Source: Acidobacteriota bacterium
GTDB taxonomy: Bacteria; Acidobacteriota; Vicinamibacteria; Vicinamibacterales; UBA8438
Direction: 5' to 3'
DNA length: 8,783 nt
Assembly: GCA_011523485.1 (NCBI GenBank)
Contig: WTGR01000347.1
Location: 1-8,783 of the forward strand
Below are positions 1 through 6,819 of the stretch, piece by piece; within the stretch, counting starts at the first letter, position 1; each line of letters begins with the position of its first letter. Both the position numbers and the translations under genes were made by a program. The notes below the pieces were generated by a model that worked only from the letters and a program-made list of their open reading frames with translations, was not told the DNA's origin and made no database searches.

Positions 1-2361
1 GGCCAGGAACGCGTCGACGTCGTCGAAGGACTCCTCAATCTCACGCTGAACCCCGACGTGGCGTACGACGCCACGAACCTCGTCATCGCGGGCGAGGACA
101 TGACCCTGCGCATGGTGCGGGGCAGCGTCTTCGTCGCCGAGACCGACGCGGGCGGCATCACCGCGATGGTGCTCCTCGGCGACGGCGTCCTCACTTTCGC
201 ACCCGCGCCCGAGGCCGAACGAGGGCAGGTTCGGTTGCTGACCGGACGCGAGACCCTGGAGGCCGATCTCTCGGCGGCGTTCGTGCGGCTGAACCCGGCG
301 CGGTTCGCGGCGCGGGTCTCGGTCGACGGCCTGCGTGCGCGCGCGGTCGACCGCGGCGAGCTGGAACGCGCCCGCGAGATCTTCGACGAGTTCGCACCCT
401 TGTCGTTCGGGCTCGACCTGGGCGATCTGAGCGACAAGGCCTGGTCGCTCACGCCCGGCGGCGGCGACTTCATCGCCGACATGCTGACCGACCGCTACGG
501 GACGCTGACCTTTGCGCAGTCCGCGAATCAACCGGAGGACGTCTCGCTCTACGAGCGGGAGAGCCAGCGCATCATCGCCCTCTACTCGTCGGCGCAGAAG
601 CGCGCGGTGCAGGGCCGCTACTACAGCGAGGACGACGGGGTCGCCTACGACGTCCTCGACTACCGGATCGCGGCTTCCTTCCAGCCCGCCGGCGTGGCGC
701 GCGAGTCGATGCGGGCGCAGCCCCGGCTGCGCGGCTGCTTCATCACCGGCCGGGCCCGGCTGGCCGTGCGCGTCACCGGACCGAACCTGACGTCGCTGAC
801 CCTGCGCCTCGCGGAGGACCTCGAGGTGCATTCGGTCGTCTCGAACGAGCTGGGCCCGCTGCTGTTCTTCCGCATGCGCGGCCGGGACAACGTCGTCGTC
901 AGCCTGCCGAGCGGCGTCCCGCCCGTCGGCGCCGAGTTCACATTGGAAATCGAGTACTCCGGGCTGCTCGAGGCGCAGGAGCTCGACGAGAACTGGATGG
1001 GCCGGCGGGGGTTCGGACTGGACTCCGTCGGCGCGATCGCGCTCTTCGGCATAGGCGCGCCCCGCTACATCTACAGCAACTCGAGCCACTGGTATCCGCG
1101 GGCGGGCACGTCGGACTACGCCACCGCGACGATGGACCTGACGGTGCCGGGCGACTACGGCGTCGTCGCGAGCGGCGAGCCGACCGACGACAACCCACCC
1201 GTCTGGGCGACGAGCCGCGACGCCGCCGCGGGGACGCGGCGGTTCCGGTACGTCACGCTTCAGCCGGCACGCTATCTTTCCTGCCTGATCAGCAGGTTCG
1301 CGCCGGTTGCGGACGGTGCGGGCATGGTGACGCTGGACGCCGCTCCGCAGACGGGGACGGTGAGGCACGGCGTGTCCTACGACAGCGTGCGCCTGGTCGT
1401 GGAGTCCAACGAGCGCACCCGGGATCGGGCCGGCCGATTCTACGACGACGCCGCGGACATTCTCGGCTTCTACGCCGCGCTCGTCGGCGACGTTCCGTAC
1501 CCCACGTTCACCCTCGCCCTGACCGACGCGATCCTGCCCGGGGGTCACAGCCCGGCGCACTTCGCCGTCCTGAATCAACCGTTGCCGCTGCCCCCCGGGG
1601 TCATGATGTCGTGGCGCACCGACCCGGTCGCCTTCAGCTCGTATCCCGCCTTCTTCCTGGCCCACGAGCTCGCGCACCAGTGGTGGGGTCAGGCCGTCGG
1701 GTGGAAGAACTACCACGAGCAGTGGCTGAGCGAGGGCCTCTCGCAGTACTTCGCCGCCCTCTACGCCGAGCACCGCAGCGGGCCGGAGGTCTTCTCCGAC
1801 GTGCTCGCCCAGATGCGCCGCTGGAGCCTGCGGCATTCGGATCAAGGTCCGGTGTATCTCGGCAACCGCCTGGGACGCATCGAGAACGAGCCGCGCGTGT
1901 TCCGGGCGCTCGTCTACAACAAGGGCGCGATGGTGCTGCACATGCTGCGGCGCCTGCTCGGGGACGATACGTTCTTTGCCGGGATCAGGCGCTACTACAA
2001 CGAGATGCGGTTCCGAAAGGCGGGGACGGACGACCTGATCCGGGCGTTCGAGACCGAATCCGGGCGATCGCTCACGGCGTTCTTCGATCGCTGGATTCAC
2101 GAGGACGATCTGCCGGACATCGACTTCCGGTACCGGACCGAGTCCGGCTCCGGCGGTCGGGAAGCCGTGCTGCGGTTCGAGCAGCGCGGCAAGCTCTTCG
2201 AGGTGCCGATCACCGTCACGCTCCGTTATCGGGGGAACGCCCGCGAGACGCTGGTCGTGCCGGTCGCCGGCGAGGTGACCGAGGTGCGGGTGCCGCTCCG
2301 CGGCCGGCTCCGGGACGTGGAGGTCAACGAGGATGGAGGGGCGCTTGTCGAGATTGGATAG
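1..2361 (+). CDS. M1-family zinc metallopeptidase, 5' partial, divergent substrate-binding motif
   Basis: The frame is open from base 1, so the gene starts left of the window; the GTG at 58 lies inside continuous protein with no ribosome site and is not taken as the start. There are 786 codons here. The zinc site is clear: HELAH at codons 555-559, then Glu578 in WLSEGLSQY, giving HEXXH-X18-E typical of M1 (gluzincin) aminopeptidases. Tyr639 in VYNKGAMVLHML matches the family's transition-state Tyr. The usual GXMEN exopeptidase motif is not present; its place, about 40 residues before HEXXH, holds GGHSPAHF (codons 514-521). Roughly the first 220 codons form an extension of unknown fold ahead of the beta-rich M1 N-terminal domain. 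A C-terminal beta region follows the catalytic helices. It probably cleaves peptides in the periplasm, but the signal peptide would be outside the window. The stop overlaps the next gene by 29 bases. Confidence 0.9.
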   Translation, partial: GQERVDVVEGLLNLTLNPDVAYDATNLVIAGEDMTLRMVRGSVFVAETDAGGITAMVLLGDGVLTFAPAPEAERGQVRLLTGRETLEADLSAAFVRLNPARFAARVSVDGLRARAVDRGELERAREIFDEFAPLSFGLDLGDLSDKAWSLTPGGGDFIADMLTDRYGTLTFAQSANQPEDVSLYERESQRIIALYSSAQKRAVQGRYYSEDDGVAYDVLDYRIAASFQPAGVARESMRAQPRLRGCFITGRARLAVRVTGPNLTSLTLRLAEDLEVHSVVSNELGPLLFFRMRGRDNVVVSLPSGVPPVGAEFTLEIEYSGLLEAQELDENWMGRRGFGLDSVGAIALFGIGAPRYIYSNSSHWYPRAGTSDYATATMDLTVPGDYGVVASGEPTDDNPPVWATSRDAAAGTRRFRYVTLQPARYLSCLISRFAPVADGAGMVTLDAAPQTGTVRHGVSYDSVRLVVESNERTRDRAGRFYDDAADILGFYAALVGDVPYPTFTLALTDAILPGGHSPAHFAVLNQPLPLPPGVMMSWRTDPVAFSSYPAFFLAHELAHQWWGQAVGWKNYHEQWLSEGLSQYFAALYAEHRSGPEVFSDVLAQMRRWSLRHSDQGPVYLGNRLGRIENEPRVFRALVYNKGAMVLHMLRRLLGDDTFFAGIRRYYNEMRFRKAGTDDLIRAFETESGRSLTAFFDRWIHEDDLPDIDFRYRTESGSGGREAVLRFEQRGKLFEVPITVTLRYRGNARETLVVPVAGEVTEVRVPLRGRLRDVEVNEDGGALVEIG
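2319..2323 (+). promoter_or_regulatory. Ribosome binding site of the dsbD-like gene
   Basis: GGAGG lies nine bases before the ATG at 2333, inside the 3' end of the peptidase gene. It supports this start and translation of the two genes from one mRNA. It is the only good Shine-Dalgarno sequence before a gene start in the window; the other complete genes lack one. Confidence 0.7.
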
Positions 2362-4141
2362 TTCCGGGCTCGTGCGCCGGACACTTTGGGCGCTGGCCGC
2401 GGGCGCCGCGGCGTTGAGTGCGCCGACGGCCGCGACGGCGCAGCCGGGGCGGATCTCGATCGACATCGCCACGGTGGCCGAGGCCGATGTGGCGCACGCC
2501 GGCTCCACGCATCGGGTCGCCGTCGACGCCCGGCTCGAGCCCGCGGGAAGCGGCCTGCACGTCAACTCGAACGAACCGCTCGAGGACTTTCTGATCCCCA
2601 CCGTGCTCACGGTCGAACCGCCTGCCGGGATCGCCGTCGCGGGCCTCGCCTGGCCGGAGCCGGTCATGCTGGAGCAGCAGGGCGCGGAACAGCCCCTGGC
2701 CGTCTTCGAGGAGACCTTCGCCATCGGCGTCGCCCTTGCCATCGAGGGAGACCTGGCGCCGGGCGACTACGAGGTGCCGGCCTCGCTCCGCTACCAGGCG
2801 TGCGACGAGCGCATGTGCTACATCCCGGCGACCGCCAGGCTGGCGTTCCAGGTCCGCATCGTGCCCGGCGATCAGGTGCGCACGCCGACGGGGGCCGAGC
2901 TGTTCGAGCGGATGGCCTTCACCGCGGCGGGCGCCGCCGATCCGCCGCGAACCGCTTCGCCGCCCCCGGCCGAGCCCGTCGACGAGGGCGACGTGCTGGC
3001 GCGGCTGGAGCGGTTCACGGTCGCCGCAACCACCGGCGGCTACCTGAACGAGGAGCAGTTCCTCGAATTCATCCGGCGCGCCGAGTCGGGCGAGGTCGAG
3101 CGGGGATGGTTCGAGGGACGCGGCCCGTTGGCCATCCTGGCCCTCATCCTCATCGGCGGACTCGCGCTGAACCTGACGCCGTGCGTGCTGCCGATGATCC
3201 CGATCAATCTGGCGATCATCGGAGCGGGCGCCCGCGCCGGCTCGCGGCTGCGCGGCTTCTCGCTGGGAAGCGCCTACGGCCTGGCCATGGCGCTGGTGTA
3301 CGGCGTGCTCGGGCTCGTGGTGATCCTGACGGCGGGAACCTTCGGCACGATCAACGCCTCGCCCTGGTTCAACCTCGGCATCGCACTGCTGTTCGTCGTG
3401 CTGACGCTGGCGATGTTCGACGTCGTCACGATCGACTTCTCGCGCTTCCAGAACCGCTTCGCCGGCGGTTCCTCCGGACGGGGATCGTTCCTGCTGGCGT
3501 TCGGCATGGGCGGCGTGGCGGCGCTGTTGGCGGGCGCCTGCGTCGCGCCGGTCGTGATCCAGGTCATCGTCTTCTCCAGCAACCTGTACGGCACGGGGAC
3601 CACGCTGGCGCTCGCGCTGCCTTTCGTGCTGGGCATCGGGATGGCCATCCCGTGGCCGATCGCCGGCGCCGGACTGACGTTGATGCCGAAGCCCGGGCCC
3701 TGGATGGTGCGGGTCAAGCACGCGTTCGGCGTGTTCATTCTCGGCACGGCCGTCTACTACGGGTACCTGTCCTACGGCCTGTTCAGTCAGCGCTGGGTCG
3801 ATCCGGAGCTGGTCGCCGAGAGCGTGCAGGAGCTGGTGAGCGAGGGCTGGCACCCCTCGCTCGCCCGCGGGTTGGCCGCCGCCGAGTCCGAGGGCAAGCC
3901 GGTGCTCGTCGACGTCTGGGCGACGTGGTGCAAGAACTGCCTGACCATGGACAGGACGACCCTCCAGGCCGCCGGCGTGCAGGCGGCGCTCGACGAGTAC
4001 GTCAAGGTCAAGTTCCAGGCGGAGGATCTCGGCGTCTCGCCCGCGCGCGAGGTGATGGAGACCTTCGAGGCCATCGGCCTGCCGGCCTACGCCATCCTCC
4101 ACCCGCGGGACGGCGCCGGGACCGGCGTCACCGCCGACTAG
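2333..4141 (+). CDS. dsbD: DsbD-like thiol:disulfide interchange protein (602 aa)
   Basis: It should carry electrons from cytoplasmic thioredoxin across the inner membrane to periplasmic thiols. All three DsbD modules are visible. A signal peptide covers about residues 1-37, ending ATAQP. A periplasmic alpha-type domain follows, with the cysteine pair C157 and C162 (YQACDERMCYIP). The membrane domain spans about 265-485, with six predicted segments and the two redox cysteines C284 (TPCVLP) and C403 (GACVAP). The C-terminal thioredoxin domain has WCKNC at 532-536 and the cis-Pro motif GLPAY around P584. So all three redox cysteine pairs are intact. Six segments resemble CcdA; E. coli DsbD has eight. 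The ATG at 2333 is chosen for its GGAGG site and for giving an intact signal peptide. It overlaps the upstream peptidase by 29 bases and the convergent kinase by 14. Its redox partners are not in the window. Confidence 0.92.
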   Translation: MEGRLSRLDSSGLVRRTLWALAAGAAALSAPTAATAQPGRISIDIATVAEADVAHAGSTHRVAVDARLEPAGSGLHVNSNEPLEDFLIPTVLTVEPPAGIAVAGLAWPEPVMLEQQGAEQPLAVFEETFAIGVALAIEGDLAPGDYEVPASLRYQACDERMCYIPATARLAFQVRIVPGDQVRTPTGAELFERMAFTAAGAADPPRTASPPPAEPVDEGDVLARLERFTVAATTGGYLNEEQFLEFIRRAESGEVERGWFEGRGPLAILALILIGGLALNLTPCVLPMIPINLAIIGAGARAGSRLRGFSLGSAYGLAMALVYGVLGLVVILTAGTFGTINASPWFNLGIALLFVVLTLAMFDVVTIDFSRFQNRFAGGSSGRGSFLLAFGMGGVAALLAGACVAPVVIQVIVFSSNLYGTGTTLALALPFVLGIGMAIPWPIAGAGLTLMPKPGPWMVRVKHAFGVFILGTAVYYGYLSYGLFSQRWVDPELVAESVQELVSEGWHPSLARGLAAAESEGKPVLVDVWATWCKNCLTMDRTTLQAAGVQAALDEYVKVKFQAEDLGVSPAREVMETFEAIGLPAYAILHPRDGAGTGVTAD

Positions 4142-5150
4142 CGCCCCGAAACGCCTCGCCGGCTCGGCGTTTCGGCCCATCCCCCCACTCCACGACCTTG
4201 CGACCCAGAACTCCGCTTCGCTGCGTTCTGCGGCGCAAGCTCCTAGCCGCGATCTTCCCAGCCTCGGCAGCTCGCGGCACGCGCACGCGAAGCGAGGCCC
4301 CGTCGACGCGGACGCGCAGGCTGCGTCCCCCGGCGTGCACCTCGCCGTCCACGTGAAACGCGAGCGGTCGGTCGGCAGCCAGCTCGATGGCCGTCGCCGA
4401 GACGCGGCGAATCCCCGGCAGCCGGTCGATAGTGCCCGCGAATAGCCGGAACGACTGGCACAACAGCCACGGCAACCGCCGGGCCGGGATGCAGACCAGC
4501 TCCAGCACGCCGTCGTCGGGACGCGCGCGGGGCGCGATCAGGGCGCCGTTGCCGTACTCGCGGCAATTCGCGATCGCCACCAGGAAAGCGGGCATGGTGA
4601 AGGTCTCGTCCGGGGTGCGGACGGTGTAGGTGGCCGCCCGGTAGGAGCGCAACTCGCGGATACCCGCCCGGAAGTACGCCGGCGCACCCCGCGTCGACAG
4701 CCGGTTGAACACGGCCGCCATGTGCGCATCGAAGCCGATGCCGGCGACGTTGACGAACAATCGCCCGTCGATGCTCCCCGTGTCGATTACGCGTACCGAA
4801 CCCGAGATCGCCGTGCGGAGGGCGGCCTCGGCGCGGCGCTCGAGGCCCAGCCCGCGCGCGAACCCGTTGCCGGACCCGCCGGGCACCACACCCAACGTCG
4901 CCCTCGCCGCGGCCACCTCGGCCGCCACCTCGTTGATGGTGCCGTCGCCTCCCCAGGCCACGACCGTCCGCGCGCCGCCGGCGATCATCGATCGCGCCAG
5001 CGTCCTCGCGTTCCCGCGCTGCTCCGTGACGCACACCTCGCCATCCACGGAGCACGTCCGCAGGGCCGCCTGCGCGCGGCGGACCGCCACGTCGGCCGGC
5101 GGCCGGCGCCGCGGTCCCGCCGCCGGGTTGATGATGATGCCTGCAGTCAT
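4128..5150 (-). CDS. YegS/DagK-type diacylglycerol or sphingoid lipid kinase (340 aa)
   Basis: Catalytic-domain member of the diacylglycerol kinase superfamily, which moves the ATP gamma-phosphate onto a lipid hydroxyl at the cytoplasmic membrane face. Visible motifs are an N-terminal IIINPAAG (residues 5-12), the nucleotide-binding GGDGTINE with Asp69, and VPGGSGNGFARGLGL (the family's GTxNDFAR loop, here GSGNGFAR). The C-terminal beta-sandwich includes a DDGVLELV segment and HVDGEVH. The ATG at 5150 is the only start giving the usual N-terminus; no Shine-Dalgarno precedes it. The last 43 residues (298-340) are Arg-rich and lie beyond the expected end of the domain. They are translated from a dispersed palindromic element and a hairpin, so the natural C-terminus may once have been earlier. 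The lipid substrate cannot be told from sequence. It is divergent from the GAF sensor gene. Confidence 0.88.
   Translation of the reverse strand: MTAGIIINPAAGPRRRPPADVAVRRAQAALRTCSVDGEVCVTEQRGNARTLARSMIAGGARTVVAWGGDGTINEVAAEVAAARATLGVVPGGSGNGFARGLGLERRAEAALRTAISGSVRVIDTGSIDGRLFVNVAGIGFDAHMAAVFNRLSTRGAPAYFRAGIRELRSYRAATYTVRTPDETFTMPAFLVAIANCREYGNGALIAPRARPDDGVLELVCIPARRLPWLLCQSFRLFAGTIDRLPGIRRVSATAIELAADRPLAFHVDGEVHAGGRSLRVRVDGASLRVRVPRAAEAGKIAARSLRRRTQRSGVLGRKVVEWGDGPKRRAGEAFRGASRR
4146..4175. terminator. Hairpin at the dsbD / lipid-kinase convergent junction
   Basis: Perfect 10-base inverted repeat: CCGAAACGCC at 4146-4155 and GGCGTTTCGG at 4166-4175, with a 10-base loop that contains a further GCCGGC palindrome. 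It starts five bases after the dsbD stop and lies inside the last codons of the opposing kinase gene. The position suits a bidirectional terminator, but neither side has a T tract, so intrinsic termination is only a plausible reading. Confidence 0.5.
4197..4246 (-). repeat. Dispersed palindromic element, copy A (in kinase 3' end)
   Basis: On the - strand it reads CTAGGAG (4246-4240), then CTTGCGCCGCAGAACG. The element is one long imperfect hairpin in a single register: 4197-4202 pairs with 4234-4239, and 4206-4211 pairs with 4225-4230. Shorter pairs lead to a three-base loop around 4218. Box and core match three other gene-end elements in this window. Here the TAG of the box is out of frame with the kinase, so the element is read through as protein. 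Confidence 0.65.
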
Positions 5151-5160
5151 CGTGACGGTT

Positions 5161-5166
5161 ACTGTA
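5161..5166 (-). promoter_or_regulatory. Possible -10 of the lipid-kinase gene
   Basis: On the - strand TACAGT (TANNNT form) ends ten bases before the kinase ATG, predicting a transcript with about four leader bases. No convincing -35 is visible 16-18 bases upstream. It is included because its spacing equals that of the divergent sensor gene and because no ribosome site exists before the ATG. Confidence 0.35.
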
Positions 5167-5224
5167 TCGGTCGATCGCGGCGCCTGGCCGCCGGGCGCAA
5201 CCCGGACTGCTTGCCCAGGGCCGG

Positions 5225-5233
5225 TGCTATAGT
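5225..5233 (+). promoter_or_regulatory. Extended -10 promoter of the GAF sensor gene
   Basis: TGCTATAGT is an extended -10 (TGn plus TATAGT, one mismatch from TATAAT). The predicted transcription start is near A5240, only about four bases before the ATG at 5244, so the mRNA would be almost leaderless. A -35 is weak, which an extended -10 can tolerate. Confidence 0.55.
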
Positions 5234-5243
5234 AGGTCCACCG

Positions 5244-6452
5244 ATGCGCCGGATGTGGCTCAGAGCGGCGCTCGTCGCCGTGCTCGGCGTCAGCGTCACG
5301 GCAGGCTATTTCGCCTTTCTCACGGGCCAGCGGATCGCGGAGGCGCAGCAGGCGGGGCGCGCTTTCGACGCCGGGGCGTGGGGGCTCCGGCTGTCGCTCG
5401 CCGAGTTGCGCGCCGCCCAGCAGGCATACGTCGCCGCGGGCCAGGACCGGGACTACTGGGTCGCGGACGTCGCGGCGCGGATAGAGGAGTTGGCGGTCGA
5501 GCTGGCGACCCTGTCCTCGATGTCCACCCGGCCCGCCACGGCCGCCGCCCTCGACGAGGCGGCCTCCCTGATAGAAGCGCTGCTGCGCATGGACGAGCGG
5601 GCCCGCGACCACGCGGCGGCGGGCCAGGAGTTGATGGCGTCGGATCTCATCTTTGCCGACGGGGCCGATCTGGGCCGCTCGGCCGCCGATGAAATCGAGC
5701 GCGCGCGACGCATCGAGCGCGAGGCGGTCGACGCCGCGGCAAGCGGCCGGCGGCGACTGCAACTCATCGCGGTCGGCGGGGCCGCGGGGGCCGGCGTGCT
5801 GTTCGCGCTCCTGGTTTCCCCGTTTCCGGCCGGGCGGCCGACCGCGACGCCCGACGCGCCGAAGGATGCTGCAACCGAGGGCGTGCAGGAACCGGCGTCG
5901 CTGGAAGGACGCCTGTTCCTCGACCTCGAGCCCGAGCGAAGCGAACCTCCGGCCGCGGCCGAATCCGTGTCGCGGTCCCCCGCCGTCGCGCCGGAGCTGC
6001 GGCTTGCCGCGGCTCTCTGCACGGATCTGGGTCGCTCCGCGAACGCGGCCGAACTGCCCCCCCTGCTCGCCCGGGCGGCGCAACTGCTGAACGCGAGCTG
6101 CGTCATCGTGTGGGTACGCGACGGGACCGGCAACGCGCTCCGGCCGGCCATCGCCCACGGCTATCCGGCGGCGGCGCTGGCGCGGCTCGGCACGATACCC
6201 TGCGACAGCGACAACGCGGCGGCGGCCGCCTACCGCGACGAACGCCTGCAGGTCGTTCCGGGCGGCGCGGACACCCCCGGCGCGCTCGTGGCCCCGCTCG
6301 CCTCCGCCGAGGACCGGGCCGGGGTCATGACGCTGGAAGTGAACGACGGGTGGGAGACCAGCGACGCCGTGCAGTCGACGGCGACCATCATCGCCGCGCA
6401 ACTGGCCACCCTCGTTGCCGCCGACCCCTCCAGCCAGGAGTCTGCGCCGTAG
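5244..6452 (+). CDS. Two-segment membrane sensor with cytoplasmic GAF domain, no output domain (402 aa)
   Basis: Not a named gene. The first membrane segment is at about residues 6-27 (WLRAALVAVLGVSVTAGYF). An extracytoplasmic alpha-helical, Ala/Glu-rich region at about 30-165 looks like the four-helix sensor domains of chemoreceptors and sensor kinases. The second segment is at about 172-193, followed by a Pro/Ala-rich linker to about 248. Residues about 250-395 read as a GAF-type domain (LRLAAALCTDLGR, then CVIVWVRD, then a final helix). The protein ends there: no histidine kinase, GGDEF, EAL, phosphatase or methyl-accepting segment follows. It could signal through a partner or be a truncated relative of a larger sensor. 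The ATG at 5244 is preferred over 5253 because of the -10 position. The stop TAG (6450-6452) is at the tip of a strong hairpin. GAF assignment is moderate, from pattern only. Confidence 0.75.
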   Translation: MRRMWLRAALVAVLGVSVTAGYFAFLTGQRIAEAQQAGRAFDAGAWGLRLSLAELRAAQQAYVAAGQDRDYWVADVAARIEELAVELATLSSMSTRPATAAALDEAASLIEALLRMDERARDHAAAGQELMASDLIFADGADLGRSAADEIERARRIEREAVDAAASGRRRLQLIAVGGAAGAGVLFALLVSPFPAGRPTATPDAPKDAATEGVQEPASLEGRLFLDLEPERSEPPAAAESVSRSPAVAPELRLAAALCTDLGRSANAAELPPLLARAAQLLNASCVIVWVRDGTGNALRPAIAHGYPAAALARLGTIPCDSDNAAAAAYRDERLQVVPGGADTPGALVAPLASAEDRAGVMTLEVNDGWETSDAVQSTATIIAAQLATLVAADPSSQESAP

Positions 6453-6467
6453 AACGGCGTAGACTTC
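6434..6467 (+). repeat. Dispersed palindromic element, copy B (end of GAF sensor gene)
   Basis: CCAGGAG box, then TCTGCGCCGTAGAACGG. Bases 6437-6450 pair with 6454-6467 as a 14-base-pair stem with two G-U pairs and the loop AGA. The gene's stop codon covers the stem-loop junction. There is no T tract, but the stem is the strongest seen at any gene end here and could act as a terminator or an mRNA 3' end stabiliser. Confidence 0.7.
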
Positions 6468-6504
6468 CGGTCAGGCCCGGTTGCGCGGCAGGCGGAGGCC
6501 GTAG

Positions 6505-6523
6505 CGCGACCGCAGCGGTCGCG
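6505..6523. terminator. Short perfect hairpin after the GAF sensor gene
   Basis: CGCGACCGC and GCGGTCGCG flank a single A; with a realistic loop it forms eight base pairs around CAG. It lies 53 bases past the stop. No T tract, so a terminator role is a guess; a protein-binding palindrome is equally possible. Confidence 0.35.
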
Positions 6524-6807
6524 TTCGGCGAGGCTGGTCGGGCCAGCGACCCTTCTGGAGGTCACCCCCGGTCGCTAAACAGGACGCTCGAACGATGCAC
6601 CCCGCACGAGCACGGCCGGATTCTCGGGGTTTCCCCGAATCGCGAAACCGGCACGGGTCTTGATTGAGTGGAGGGTGGCCGCACGGAGCGTGCGGGATGC
6701 ACCATCACAGGCAGGCGCTGGCATCGCCGCATCCCGTATCGTTGGGCACTGACGCTCCGTCGCGGCCTCTTCACTGCCGGTGCCTCCCGCGGACCGCCGG
6801 CGGGCGA

Positions 6808-6813
6808 TATACT
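6808..6813 (+). promoter_or_regulatory. -10 element of the FabZ-like gene
   Basis: TATACT (5 of 6 to TATAAT) stands exactly six bases before the GTG at 6820, so the expected transcription start is the G of the start codon itself: a leaderless mRNA. The six bases between are all C, with no ribosome site. A -35 is not obvious. Confidence 0.55.
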
Positions 6814-6819
6814 CCCCCC

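Larger units (their letters stand above)
6453..6819. other. 367-base noncoding stretch rich in inverted repeats
   Basis: No credible gene on either strand: frames here lack ribosome sites and protein-like composition. The region holds several separate small hairpins: CGCGACCGC/GCGGTCGCG (6505-6523), AGCGACC/GGTCGCT (6545-6551 with 6570-6576) and GATT..CGGGG/CCCCGAATC (6619-6641). CCGCACG/CGTGCGG (6679-6695) and CGGGATGC/GCATCCCG (6693-6700 with 6729-6736) follow. No tRNA or rRNA fold is recognisable. It could be untranslated leader/trailer, a small RNA or decayed sequence. The fabZ-like promoter is at its right end. Confidence 0.5.

Noticed and set aside
58..60. GTG at 58 as the start of the peptidase
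   Set aside because: No ribosome site, and the same frame is open and protein-like from base 1.
2324..4180. 618-codon open frame on the - strand opposite dsbD
   Set aside because: It is the shadow of a GC-rich coding strand: composition is Arg/Asp/Gly/His-rich without domain pattern, and the + strand frame has all DsbD motifs.
5167..5224. Operator palindrome in the divergent promoter region
   Set aside because: Only short G/C-rich partial symmetry (for example GCGCC with GGCGC) is present, no better than expected at this base composition.
4722..5243. Upstream extension of the GAF sensor frame to 4722
   Set aside because: It runs antisense through the kinase gene and is Arg-rich; the membrane segment and a good -10 place the start at 5244.
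5151..6401. Upstream extension of the lipid-kinase frame on the - strand to 6401
   Set aside because: The extension is low-complexity shadow of the GAF sensor gene; the kinase N-terminus (IIINPAAG) starts right after the ATG at 5150.
6664..6819. Longer start for the FabZ-like protein at 6664
   Set aside because: The extra 52 residues have no FabZ similarity and cross the hairpin region; TATACT sits six bases before the GTG at 6820, where FabZ proteins begin.
6453..6819. tRNA or other known RNA gene in the noncoding stretch
   Set aside because: The hairpins do not assemble into a cloverleaf, no T-loop signature or 3' acceptor pairing is seen.
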